Below, piece by piece: positions 36,310 through 49,049 of a stretch of DNA of 64,000 nucleotides (position 1 is its first letter; each line of letters starts with the position of its first letter). The notes beneath the pieces are model-generated. The model was given only the letters and a program-made list of their open reading frames with translations, was not told the origin of the DNA and made no database searches. A program made the position numbers and the translations under genes. Origin of the DNA: Cenococcum geophilum 1.58 (Eukaryota; Ascomycota; Dothideomycetes; Gloniales; Gloniaceae); contig KV748181.1 of the NCBI GenBank assembly GCA_001692895.1, positions 1,178,001 to 1,242,000 of the forward strand. Reading direction: 5' to 3'.

Positions 36310-38755
36310 TATAGCTTTTAGCGCGTTTACCTATAATAGCGAATCTCTCTAAATTAGATATAATTAAAACAAAGCCTATCGGAAAAGGACTAAATAATTT
36401 TCGTAATTTATTTAACTTAACTTATTATAATTTAGATATCTCTAGCTCTTTAGACGCGTTATATTAGATAAGCAATAAAGGTAACTATTAATTTACCTAG
36501 TGCAAGCTTTATCTAACGCTCATAGAACTAAAGGATATTTTACTTAATCTAATACTAGCTCTGCAGAGCCTTCTTACTTCTCATTTATTGCCATCCTACA
36601 ACAGCAACAAAAACCTCTTTAGTAATCTATTAAGACTTAATTTAGCAGTTAATTTAAACAACTTCGACATTAAATAGTTCCTGCCTCTTCTAAATGCGAT
36701 CCTCCGGATTAAACCTAATAAAGTCATTTAAGAAAAGGTATACGCTACTATTATAGAGTCTACCCCCCCGCCCTAACCGCTGCCACTCTATATTTAAACC
36801 CTACATCTGCGCAATATAAGCAGCTTCACTAACTCATCCAAACGTAGGGAATACGTAGATTATATTCTAAAGGAGGAGCTAGGCCCTCTTTACGTAGGGA
36901 TTCCTAGCTTATATAAAGCATTCTTTAGGAAAGTAGAAGGTCTTAAAGAGGTAAGCGCTACCATTTTTAAGAAATACAAGAAAGGGGACAATCCACTATA
37001 TACCAAGGGCGGCTAGCATAACTGGCCTAAAAGCATAAAGCAAGATAATATCCTAGTGTGGTTTAATAACCTAATTAAATCATTTTTAGGCTTTACAGAG
37101 GAGTACGGGTCCGCCCCAAAGATATAACAAACACTTATTATATATACTAAGCAGCCCTTATAAGGGTCTACAGCGAAGCAAAAGCTAGATATTAGTTTTA
37201 TGGATAATCTAATAGCCAGCGAAAGCTCTTAATGCTATTAGTTATATATACTTATACTAAAAGAGCTAAAGAGTAATCTAAATACTAATATACCCTCACA
37301 GGCATGGTTTAATTTAGGGAAATACGTAAGAGAAGTCTTTGCCGCTTAGGACACTCGTCGCTTTATCCTAGGCTTTACCCTCTATAGATCTATTATACGG
37401 CTATAGGAGTATAACCAAGTAGGAGGCATTATATTATCACCATTTAATATTAATAAAGACGGACTATAGTTTACCTTAGCAATATTGGGATTTCTCTAGA
37501 TAAATAAGGAGCAGCTTGGGTTTAACCCTACCATTCTAACATTAGACAGCAAGCAATATATTAAGGTTATATGTAACGACTAGACTAAGTGTCTTATCCT
37601 TAATAAACTTATAAAGCGGGCACCCTATGTTACCGGTCGGGCGATAACTTGCTAGAAAGCACACCGCGAGGGCGATACTAAGACACCCCTTATTATCAAA
37701 AACTCGTAGCAGTACCTAGAGCGCGAGGAAAAAGGCAAACTACTGCGTAAAGCAATAGAGAAAGAAGTGGTTAATATGGCTAGGTACTACCACTATAAGA
37801 CTATTCGCGTTAGTAGATAAGATAATAACATCTATAATATTCGCAAGGGGCTAAATATTATAAGTGCCATAAACTATAAGCTAGAAAGCTTAATAATGCC
37901 TCTAAGACTAGGTAGAGTGTAAATTAGTATAAGGAAAGGCCGAAGTTCTAACAGAAAGAGATCTTCTAGCTATACCAAGCTACCGCCTAGTAAGTGTACA
38001 TATTTAGGCTCTCTAAAGCACCCTATTAAGCAGAATCGAGTACATTAGCGCGTTATTACTCGTAATTATAGCAAGCCTCTTTATAAGGCAAGGTCCCGGG
38101 TTTCATTACTTGCTATATTAGAGGGTGGCATTATAGGGTATAAGTCTTTATATATAAAAGCCGGCATCCTCCAATATGACGTTTTAATAGGCAACGTCTT
38201 AATAAATAAGGAAGAGGATAATCCTTCCTAGCCGTCATTCTTAATTAATCTTAATCTCGCGATTAAAGAGCAGTAGGAAGGAGCTTTAAGAGCATAAGGC
38301 AAGGCTAGTATAAGAGCGTTTATAGCTATAGGAGTGCTCCTAGGCAAGAAACACTCAGCCTAGCATGATTTTAAATCATTCTTTTAGGTACTATTCTAGA
38401 TTTGCGTACACTATAACGGGCTAAGTAAAGGTATTAGTCTAACCAAGTTTAAGTGCTAGAACTATAAAAATACTACAAAGTTGGCCGACCTAAAAAAGGG
38501 AAGAGTAACTAATAAAGGGGATTTTCTTAAGACTGTAGAAGATAACTTTTCGCCGTACTACCAGCCACTAATCCCTTAGGTTAATAGATTGCGAAGAGTA
38601 GTATTTCTAGGCGGTAAGAGGCAAAAGGGAACGGATAAAAACTTTCCTTCCTAGATAAAGGAGGTGCTTTAGGAAGCAAGGAAGGATCCAAAGGTATTAG
38701 CGGAGTAGATAGCTTTATAGCGAGTTTTATATTCTAATATCTAAACGAATTAGGT
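36310..38755 (+). pseudogene. FunK1 fungal-specific protein kinase relic
   Basis: The order and wording fit the FunK1 (Pkinase_fungal) family. The N-terminal part has LIELKDILLNLILALQSLLT and QEKVYATIIESTPPP-like text (Gln is a stop), then REYVDYILKEELGPLYVGIP (36846-36905). The middle has RRFILGFTLYRSIIRL, INKDGL*FTLAILGFL and AHREGDTKTPLIIKNS. The kinase part has VVNMARYYHYKTIRV and YDVLIGNVLINKEEDNPS (family HRDIS-NN; His, Arg, Asp and Asn positions altered). It continues with FLINLNLAIKEQ (family DLDLA, Asp to Asn), AFIAIGVLL and DNFSPYYQPLIP*VNRLRR. Near full length, about 800 codons, but with many stops. The kinase active site is mutated. FunK1 genes are often multi-copy in ascomycetes; its presence as cargo is an observation without an assigned role. 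Confidence 0.85.
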
Positions 38756-38759
38756 TATG

Positions 38760-40230
38760 CCGCGTGGTTTCTCTAGTAACTTACCCCGTTAATTAACCCA
38801 TTGTCATACGACCCTTAATCCTGTTCCTACTTAAACTTCTATTAATATCCCCTTAAGCGCACTAAAGGCTCTTTATTAGCTAGCTAGCAAGAGAAAATAG
38901 GGCAGGACTGGCATATTATAATACCCTATAACTATACTATCTTCCGTTCCTTTAATAAACTTAAAGAGTACCTATTTAATAGGTCTATAGGCATTATCGC
39001 AATGCAACTAGCAGTCCCGGTCACCGATTAGATTAAGAATTCTAGCAGTTAAGCTTTTCTTAATACTAAATAGGCCCTATTAATAGTTAAATCTATTTAT
39101 TCTAATATATCTACCTTAGGTCGACCTATACGCCATTTATATCTCTTCCCATTAAAATCCACTATAGGATATTCTCCTTCCTTAGCGACTATGCGAATAT
39201 TTTCTACCTCTTATTAGTAGATCTTTATTTCTAGCGCATTAGTTGGCAAGAACTCAAATAAAAAATCCTATCTAGCTTTTGTCTACTAGCAGATAAAGCC
39301 TTAATCTATGTTAGCTCTTATACCTCCACTAAGCCCCTAGATAACCCTATAGGTCTCCTTACTACTAACGAAATAGAAGAACTCTAGGCCAGTCTAGACT
39401 CGGACGATAATTACGAGGATAGTAGTATATAGGTATTATACGCGTCCAATAAACCCGTAAATCTCTACAAACTTATATAAGCACGCTATAACGACATCGC
39501 TAAAGCACCAAGGCCTACGTCATTCTGGCCAAATATTCGCTTCCATTTTAGGATATCCGATTAAGAGGACATAATACGTCTATTTAGGATAGCAGAAAAA
39601 AATTTAAAAGCTTTCCTAGAACCAAAACGCTTATAAGTACTCACATTAGCCTCTCTAAAGCTAGAATAGTTTTTCCCACCTAGCAAGGAGTGGGTATTAA
39701 GGGATCTTATAATAAGGGAGTTTATTAGAGCTAATACTATAGCTCTTAAACCGGATCTCGCAAAAGGCCCACTAATTAAGGGGTTAGGGTTTGGCGAAGT
39801 TATCCTATTAAGGATTTGTTAGAGTAGTAATCCAGATAGGAGTATACTACGTAAACTACCGCTTTATAGGGGTGCGTAGGCGGGACATTAACTGGATATT
39901 ATAACTACTAAGAAATTGTAAATAAAGAAAGGAGAAGAGGGGACTAATAAATAGAAGGATATTAGCGAGAAGGTTATAAAAGAGGTAGAAACTATTTAGG
40001 AATCCAAGTTTAGGGAGGGATAGGTTAGTAAAATGCTTAACAGCTAAAGGTGCTAGCAGAAAAGATAGAATAATATTTTATTATCCTCTACTCTTCTATT
40101 ATATAAGTAAAGATTCGGGTAGCTAAGGCTAGGTAGCAGCCTTAGTCGAAACGTATATAAAACAGCGTAGGGTAAGTCGCCTAGGCTAAATAAACCCAAG
40201 AGAGTAGATAACCTAATCTTCCGCCAGATT
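38760..40230 (+). pseudogene. Unrecognised coding relic
   Basis: A coherent plus-strand stretch from about 39330 reads DNPIGLLTTNEIEEL*ASLD, then RPTSFWPNIRFHFRISD*ED, EKNLKAFLEPKRL*VLTLAS and FFPPSKEWVLRDLIIREF, then DLAKGPLIKGLGFGEVILL. Intact Trp codons and few frame changes argue for a former gene. No family is recognised. The part before 39300 is unclear. Confidence 0.4.
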
Positions 40231-40339
40231 ATCAGGTCCCTATACCCTACTATCCTATATAGGCTTTATATTTCCATAAAATATATAATCTACTCCTAAG
40301 CCTATTAGAAGCCGCCTTATGCCGCCTAAATAGAGGCCG

Positions 40340-41060
40340 TAGGAGAATTAATCCCTTCCTCTAACTAATCCCCTACTTAAATAAGTCCCCTACTTAAACA
40401 AATCCCCTATAGGAGCCAATGCCTACGTATTTCGCCGCCCTATAGGAACCAATCCCCTACTCCTAATAATCCCCTACGGGATCCGATCCCCTACTCTAAC
40501 AAATCCCTTATAGGATCCACTTCCCTATAGGATCCACTCCCCTACGGTAACAAATCCCCTATGGTAATAAATCCCCTACGCCAATGAATCCCCTGCGGGT
40601 GCCAATGCCTACGTGTTCTACCGCCCTATGGGAACCAATCCCCTACAGCTTACATTCCCGTACGGCTTTTACTCCCCTATAGAAGCCAAAAGCTATATTT
40701 TCCTCTCCCCTACGGGAACCAATACCCTATAGCTTCTATTCTCCTATTCTTAGATTTACTATAGAACAAATCCCCTATAAATTCCGTTCCTGTAAATAGT
40801 AACTATATCTTCTACTAGCCTATAAAAACCATACCCTATAGCTCCTACTCCCGTACGGCTTTTACTACCGTATAGGAACTAATAGCGATTTTTTTCGCTC
40901 CCCTACGGAAACTAATCTTGTATAGCTTATAGTTCTCTATAGGGATTATTACCCGCTTTCTTTATCGCCTTATAGCTTTTAATTCCTTACAAAAACTAAC
41001 GCTTATATCTTTTACTCCCCTATAGAAACCAATACCCTATAGCTTCCGTTTTCCTATTCC
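40340..41060. repeat. Degenerate 17-bp minisatellite with CCCCTAYGGG palindromes
   Basis: Units such as GTAACAAATCCCCTATG and GGATCCACTCCCCTACG repeat at 17-bp spacing around 40500-40590 and become irregular to about 41060. Many units contain the near-palindrome CCCCTA(C/T)(A/G)GGG, often followed by AACCAAT. Partly spared by RIP. Confidence 0.75.
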
Positions 41061-41189
41061 CAGATCTATAAGTAATTCGCCTACGCTATAGCCTACCGTA
41101 TAGGCTTTATTATTATAGGAGCAAGTAAGTAATTTTAAGAAAGTAATAAGTAATAATACCACCAGCTATAGGATCTATAAGATATTTAA

Positions 41190-43480
41190 TGCTATATATA
41201 TATAAGCGAATCTATATATATAAGTTTATATTCTTAACTAATCTAGCACCTTTAAAGTTACTTTCAAAATTTTTATTTAACGTAAGAGCCTTATCTAAAT
41301 GCTTATATATAAGTTTCTCCCCCTTACTTTTAGCCAAGCCGTAGCTAATTTATATAGTGTTCTTAATCTAATACAGTATATTAGCGCTAGGCTTAAAACT
41401 TTTACTTAAACATTGCCTTACCTATCTTCTGTTTAATTAATAGTCTAAAAGCCGCTCTATATCCCTTCTAGAGATATTAGCAGCAGTATTAGCTTACTTT
41501 AGGAAGTCCTTTTATACCTACTCCCTTGCCAGTTTTTTTAGCTCATTATATTTAAGTATAAGATGTATTCTGCTCTGTATAGCTATATTAAATACAGTAA
41601 TTCTATTTATTATAAGAAACATAATACCTTAAAAATACTCTATCTATCGCAGAAAGACAGATACTAGGCTATTACGTTAAATATTATTTAAAGTTCTTTT
41701 TATAAGAAAGACATCGGCCTTATCTAGAAGAAGGACAGCACTCTAGTAGTAAACGTTTTTAATTATTAAAGCTAGGTTTTGTTCTAAACGGACTAGATCT
41801 ATATTAAGGTCTCCTATATAAGCCTTCTTATAGTTAAACTAATATATAAATACACTTATAAAGGGGAACAAACTATATAGAGGGGTCTCCTCTAAGATTT
41901 GGCAAGTGCTTTAGCTGTTAATATCTTTCCTACCCTAGGTGGGCCACTAAAACGGTTAGCCTTTAAAACAGCCAATGCCTTACTAGAAAACTTACTATAG
42001 TAAGAAGACTAGGCCTTTCCCCTTCCCTTTAATTATATTATTAAACTTTAATTCCCTGGACCTAGACTAGTAGCTCTTTATAAGTCCTTAAAGCACTATT
42101 TTCTTATCCTCCTTAATTGTAAGTGACTTAAATACTAAGGGATTCCATTTAATGTCCTTAATGTTAGCGACGGCAAATTCACCTATTAGTGCTTATATTA
42201 GTATATATAATTCCCTAGCTCTAGAAAAAAAGTATAAAAAGCCTAACCCTATTTTTTGTTAGCCAAACTAAAGGCTAGGGCAGTTAGTAGACAGATTAGG
42301 TACTTATTATCTCCTATCTCCTTAAGAACTAAACCCTAACTCTTTATATCGCCTTACTAATTAGTCCCTTAATTAATCACGCTTATTCTATATATATCTA
42401 TAGCGATTAGCTACTTACTATAGTTAGGATTCTAATAATAAAATGCTATTACGTCTACTATAATACGGCCGCTTATACTAGTAGAAAATCTTAACGGGCT
42501 ATCTTTGGTCTAGAAAAACGCGATCCCTTTATATTTATAGTAGTTAATGCCTCTTAAAGATATGAACTTCTGGCCATTACTAATAAGATCCTGCTTTATC
42601 TCGGCTTATCTCTTATAACGCTCTAGCGGAAATACCTTAAGAGACGTAATTTTTATAGTTAAACGGAATTCCGGAATAAAGAGGGTAGTTTTTACCTCGC
42701 TAAACGCCTTCCTATTATAGCCGAAATAGTAATAGTTAAATTCGAAGCTCTTTTCGCTAAAAAGTAAGGTTTTAAAGTTGCCTAAATTATATATAAGGTA
42801 TCTTAGTTAATCCAAGCCTTTGCAAATTGTAAGGACGTGTGTATTTAGTTTAAATAAGGCCCAGAGAAGATTAAAATTAATTTCGCTATAATCTAGAAGC
42901 GGTAGGAGACTATTAGTTATAGGCGCGAAATAGTCTTTAAGGAATCTTAGTAACCCCTAAAAGTGCTTAGCGCTAGTTAAGTTGGGAGAAAGACTCTCCT
43001 AGTATGTTTTTAACTAGGGTAGGAAATTAAATATAATATTTATAGGAATTTAGAAGTTAAATTAGAATAAGCTATATCTATAAAAAGGTCTACTTACTAT
43101 AGGCTTGTCTTCCCAAAGGGAGATAGCTTGTACGCCGTTTAATACTACCTATAAGGCGTCCCTTACTTCTCCTAAATTTATGCCTAGGTACATACTGCAG
43201 TCTTTCTTGTCCTTTTTTAGCTTAAAGTTAGTATCTAAGTTAATATATTTAAAGGCACCTAAAAGATAGACTAAATTTCTTCTAAAGGACACAAATATAC
43301 TAATTATATATATTACGCTTACTTAACGTATCCGGCGAAGTCTCTATGGTCTTATACTAGCAGCTTTATTTATCCCAGCTATAGTAAACGCTACATTAGC
43401 GTATTTCTAAGTGTGTTTTAGGGATTTCGCGAGCATATATCTTATTTAACACCTTAACTTTAACCTTAGAACCTCTTACT
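41190..43480 (-). pseudogene. AAA+ ATPase relic
   Basis: On the minus strand the ATPase core reads LTIKEDKKIVL*GLIK, then FSGPPRVGKILTAKALA (Walker A, 41900-41950; expected GPPGVGKT, the Gly to Arg and Thr to Ile changes both fit G/C transitions). It continues with AVLLLDKADVFLIKRTLNNI (Walker B, 41705-41745; the catalytic Glu of DEAD reads Lys), EYFQGIMFLIINRIT (sensor 1), and IAIQSRIHLILKYNEL (arginine-finger region, 41555-41590). The lid ends with NISRRDIERLFRLL. This is the fungal group with a long N-terminal half before the ATPase core; the N-terminal text to about 43480 is less readable. The substrate is unknown. All catalytic elements are damaged. Confidence 0.82.
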
Positions 43481-44455
43481 TCGGGTATCTCTTTAACCCC
43501 TAAACTTATAGGGGGAGGTAAAGGAGGTAAAGAAGGTGGAGGAGGTAGGGCCGCTTGGACTAACTTTAATACGACTATAAGTATTTTAACTATAAGATCC
43601 TACGCTAACTGCCCATAATATAGATACGTTTAGCTTAGGCTACTAGGGGGAGTGTTTATACTATTATAAGGCAGTAAAGGCGATAGCGTAACGGGCTTGG
43701 GTATAACTGGCATTGTTACTCTATAAAGCTTTAGTAACGTAACACTAATCTAAAGTGTAAAGTTAGAGTAGGGAGCTAAGTATAGATGGTATCGTTTCTT
43801 TAAAAGATCCGCCTTCTTTTATACCCTTTAATAGGACCTAAGCTACTACTATACCGCGAATATTTACTAGAACCCGCTTCATGCCATATAAATACTTCCC
43901 CCTATTTATCCTAGAAGACGCTATATTAATATTACTTCTAATATAGTATAGAACTTAACTAAGTAAAGGTATATAATCTCACTATAACTGCAGAAATAGA
44001 ACCGTAGCTCGCATTTAGTATCTTAGTTCCGGCACTAGAGCGACGTAGAAGGAGATATAATAGACACGTAGTTGTATATATAGTAGAGGCTTATAGCTAT
44101 CTAATATTGTTTAAACTAGAAATAATACGGAAAGGAATATAATTGGGACCCTATTACCTATTTAGGCTATATAAATTCTATAGACCTAATACACAGAAGC
44201 TAGGTAGATGTCTTAGTCAAAGTAAAGAGTATATACGGAATGGGAATAACTATAGGTATGCCGCCGCAATTGGTCTAAACTCGCTAGGCTCCGCCACATT
44301 TCGTTCCGTCCTGCCTATCCCGCCCTACCTTATCCTTTAAATCTCTACCTTTGCCCTTGTCCTTCCTATCCCCTCTTATCCTTCCCGTCCCCTCTTATCC
44401 TTCCTACCCCCCCCCGTCCTTCTTATCCCCATCCCATCTGTCCGTCTTTAATTTT
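43481..44455. other. Spacer with a pyrimidine-rich tract
   Basis: 44335-44455 is a run of CCTTCCTATCCCCTCTTATC-type repeats with a C9 block, possibly an old microsatellite. A 65-codon plus frame before it (44143-44340) has no known family. The upstream part may be the 5' region of the AAA ATPase gene. Confidence 0.5.
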
Positions 44456-46080
44456 ACTATATCCTTAAAATCTATAGAATAGAATAACTGGCTAATTAAA
44501 AAACTTAGAAAAGAATTAGCGACATTTAATAATGACATAAGTTTATTACTCTTAAACCAGGATTATATATTTAAATTATATTGTGATTTACTAGGAGAGG
44601 ATATGGAAAGGTTGGCGAAGCAATTATTATTACATTGTAGTATAAGGCTATAAGTATACAAACTTTTAACAGACGTTTTCCAATCCTTAGGTCCTAAAGT
44701 GTTTCTCTTATTTACCTTAGCAGTATCCATCTTAAAGCTAGGTAAAATAGCGCCTCAGACCCGCTTACCTAAAATTTAAAGTTAGTGGGAGATTACCCCG
44801 CACCTACTTAAACTAGCCGTGGTTGCGAAGGAACTTTATAAGGCCAATTCAATTAGCGCTTTAATTTCGTCGTCTTAGAAAAGTCGGTTTTTATAGGTGA
44901 CTATCACCACCAGTAGAGAAACTCTTCTATCCTAAATAACTTTATTGCTGATTCTTAATAGAGCAAGGCCGATCGCAAAGTACGCATCCTTCTTTATCTA
45001 AGACGTATGAAACGGATCTAGACGCAAGGAGTACTTTATTACAAAAACATCCTCTTTCTAACATTAATCTTTCCACGGGTATAAAAGACCTTTTATTTTA
45101 AACAAATTGTTAATAATTCTTATTAGAGGAACACTTAACACTAATTAAAGACGCTTAGTTACCGAAGAGGCATTCTAAAGCTCTACTTTCCTAAGACGCG
45201 AATTAAACACTTAGTATGCTAGTCTTAGACGCTTATTAACTAGCTGCTTATTTATCTTAGAGGGAGATTTACCACATAAAGAAAGCGCCCTCTTATCTAA
45301 TAACCAAAAAAAAAGGTTAAACACCTCTCTCTAAAATCTAGTGTATTTAATACTTATCTAAGATAGACACCTCTCCTAAGAGTCCTTCCAGCGCCACTAT
45401 GCTAGTGTATCGTTAAGTTATAGATAAACCATTATTAAAGCGTCCCCGGTTAGAATTACAGCAGATTCTAGGTCTATAAATAACCCTTAATAAGATATTA
45501 CTTATAGTTAACATTAATAGTATATCTAGTATTACTAGGACAGGGCTAGTACTATTCTTTCTTATTTATAAGGCGCTATATAGTTAAAAACCTCCCTAAG
45601 CCATTTTATACCAGGATAAAGGCGAGCAATTTATAGAGAAAGGAAAAGGAGAAAGGAGGACTAGCGGTTATAAATTACCTGTCTATATACATGCCAGAAA
45701 AGCCTAAAAAGGACACTCTCTTATTAGTTAGGATTGGCTATAAGGATAGATAGAATATCTTAATTTATTCGGTTTGGGGGACCTAAATACTCTAAAGTTT
45801 TGTCACGGAAGTGGGCACGAGCTGGAATACAATGTACTAAACAGGGTAGTAATTGAAGAAGGCTACGTACGCGTAACTATGCGTGGTTGATACAAAGACA
45901 TTTAGATAAAGAAGAAGATTCTTTATATGCCAGGTCGGGTATAAATAGGGGTTGTAGGGGAACGTGCGTAGGTGTCTCGGGACGAACGTGAGCATAGGTC
46001 AAGAACGTCAAAACGCGCAGGGACGTGAGAGCGTGTGAGTCCCGTGACAAGTTTTAGGGAAATGCTATAGAAGAAGCTAG
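44456..46080 (+). pseudogene. Unrecognised coding relic with a well-kept C-terminus
   Basis: The N-terminal part is helical (NWLIKKLRKELATFNNDISL, DLLGEDMERLAKQLLLHC, then VFLLFTLAVSILKLGKIAP). The C-terminal part from about 45640 is nearly uninterrupted: YLNLFGLGDLNTLKFCHGSG, ELEYNVLNRVVIEEGYVRVT, LYMPGRV*IGVVGER. CpA and TpG dinucleotides survive better here than in neighbouring sequence. I do not recognise the family. Confidence 0.42.
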
Positions 46081-46379
46081 AGATTGCCTCTTATCCACAA
46101 ATAAATAACATATATCGCTTTAGATTACCACTTATTACTACCTCTTTTTAAACTTAATTCGTGCCCTTATTATATAACATTAATACCTAGTAAGAACCTC
46201 TTTTGTTACTTATCCATCTTTTATACCTAATTCATTAACCACCTTCTCTTCGCTATTTAGAATATTGCACAATCTGCCTTTAAATATCATAGTTATCTCC
46301 TCTATTATCTTAAATTTATAACCTCCAATCTCCTCCTATTCCCCACTAAGCGCCTTATCCCCAGCCTTAGCAGATATAA

Positions 46380-48895
46380 TCTATATAGCTAAAAGTATAA
46401 CCGCGTAAGTCTGCGGGACTGGTAGCTATAAAGGAGAGGTATTCTATAGACGTGAAATATTAAGCAAATATTGTCTTTTGCAATGCGTTCTTAATTACAG
46501 ATAGTTATCTAAGGAGGAATAGCAGCTAATTTGGGAATTTGTTTTAGAATAAAAGGCTATAAAGTATATACGCATTTAAGTACAACTATTATAGAAGATG
46601 TAAGTTATTAGGCACATGCTACGCAGGGTGGAATGGCTACGCTGATATTTACCTTAATAGCAAGAATAGAATTGCTAGATAACTGCAAAAGGCAGAATAC
46701 GAGAAACATAAAAAGAGGTAGATCGTAGGCTTAAACGGAGAGCGGCTTTGCGAAAATGCGCTGCGAATAATTAGCAAAGTAGGGTTAAAGGAAATTTATA
46801 AGGGAAAATAGAGGTATTGCTGCAGTTAATAGGTTTATAGCTGCTTAGGCGTTAGTGCTTAACAAAAAGGCTTATATAAAAGAATTGCGAAGCGGCTACC
46901 TCTTAGGCTGCGGCCGGATTTACCCTGCTTTACTATTAAAGCTTTCTAGCGCAAAACATTACGTGTATAATTAGGCCACCAGCCAAACAACGGGTAAGGC
47001 GTCTGTTATAATGCGCATTTTAGCTATATATTAGCCGTAGTTTAGGGGATTAGAGTCACTAGATATATATAGCCCCTCTACTAACTAAAATATCTCTAAG
47101 GATTGGATTCTTGTGGCTCGATCTTATTTATAAGGCAAATTAACTGCAGCTAGTTTATACGCATTTACGTCGTATGCATAAGTTAATCAATTATTAACGC
47201 CCAACTTTATATTATTCGGACTGCCGCTTAGTTTTAGCTGTATTATGTAATTTAAATTGGCTGGCCAAGTTATAAACGTAGTTTCAGCCTTATATTCTCT
47301 ATTGTTCGTGGCGTTATAAGTAGTAATAAGTGGCTCTTGCTTACTGCCCTTAAAAAAGTAATACTCTTACGGACCTTTTCATGCAGCCCTTATATAATTG
47401 CCTTCCATTTGAGGCGTCTTGGGAAAATAAGTTATTCCGGCCGAGAACCGCCCATATACCTATCCGCTTACCACACTAAGTTACGTACCTTTAACCAGCA
47501 CTTACTATAGTCCTCAATTATAATAAATACTCGTTAAGTAAACCTCCTCATCTTATGCCCAAATTCTCTTCAACGCTAGCCGCTGCCTTATATCTGCGCA
47601 AAAGCAAATGCTAAAAGGGCTTACTGGTTTTCTTAGGGTGGATATTAGCAATATAATAGGCCTATAAAGCTACTAAATGCGAACGCGTTAAGCCGAAAGC
47701 GGAATAGGCTAGATAATTAACAGCGTTTTATATATAGCGGTCTTCATCTAAAACACACTAACGCGGGATGTAAAAGGCTGAAGCAAACTTTAAAAGGCCT
47801 CTATCTTTATTAAATGCCACGCTAAATGCGTCTGGTGCCTTATAGGACTATAGGGTGAGGCTCTGCAGGAAGCTAAATATATAAGACCCCGGAGTTGGGA
47901 GTAAATACATAGCCAAAGGTGTAGGACTGACTACCTCGATGTAAGGCAACAAAGTTAAATATTTTAGAGCCTTAGCTAACTGGTTATTTATTTAATCTAG
48001 TTCTAACTTAAGAAACAGTCAAACTTATATATATATTTTATTCGTTTACAACCTTAATACTAACTGCTTTATATATCTTGTACGCACCTACTATTTTATA
48101 GGCTATAGCTATGCGGATTAGAATATCTGGGAGGAAATAAATAGCTATAGCGGACAATGTACAGGTAATAATATTACGTAGACTAGGGGAACCCCAGATT
48201 GGGCGGGGAGTTATTATAAATATGCCTACCCTACTCTAGAGTCGCAAGACCTTCTTGAACATAACTATGGCCTTAACTGTCGCGCGCACGACACTATATA
48301 CTATATCGCCCCCTATTTAAGTTCTTATCACCACTCGCCCGGCTCTACTTAACTCTTATTAATCGGATACCAATTAGGCGGACACAGAGTTAATTTATAT
48401 ATTCTCTAAGCAAACGCTTGGTTTTTCTGACACTATAGTAGATATAAAGCCTACACGGCATTTAATTATAAAAGTAGTAAGATATATTTAGATTATCTTT
48501 AACTATAGGGTTTCTAAGAATGATTATAAACCTTCTATAGCCGCGTTTTAGGTATTAGACGGACCTACCTTTTCGACTGCTAGATTTTACTATCTAGGAT
48601 TAGAGAAAGAGGTAAATAATATAGTGCATATATCGCGGGGTCGTAGCGCGAAATTTCCCACCTAAACAGACCTTCGGAAGAATCGAGATACTTAAGAAAA
48701 TACAAAGCAATGAATTTCGTCTTTAAGCTCTATGTAAGTCTATCTACAGCCAATACGAATTGGGTGCCAAGCGCTAAGAAGAGGACCATTAATAGCATCC
48801 TCTCTCATTATTTCAAGTATAACATTAAGAATATTTATGCGTTAAGGTCATTACCTATAAGGGAGTCCTTAGAGACGGCTGGCTTGCTATAATAT
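46380..48895 (+). pseudogene. Unrecognised long coding relic
   Basis: Plus-strand patches recur over 2.5 kb: CYAGWNGYADIYLNSKNRIA (46615-46675), IVGLNGERLCENALRIISKV, KKVILLRTFSC and KQYSYGPFHAALI-type text near 47350, IPAENRPYTYPLTTLSYVP near 47430, and SYYKYAYPTLESQDLLEHNY near 48215. The last part contains a stop-free 60-codon frame (48710-48892). The sequence is rich in Trp, Tyr, Asn and Cys, which might mean a secreted or surface protein, but no signal peptide or family was identified. It could be two genes. Confidence 0.38.
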
Positions 48896-49049
48896 AGAGT
48901 ATAAATATAACTAAAGTAAAAGAAAATGCAGACACTATAACTATGCAGATGCTACCCATTAATATAATAGCCTAGTAAACCGGTTTCGTTTGTTTTCTAG
49001 CGTGTAAAGGGTAGTATCGCTAATTGTCACCTTAACCGGTAAAAGAACT

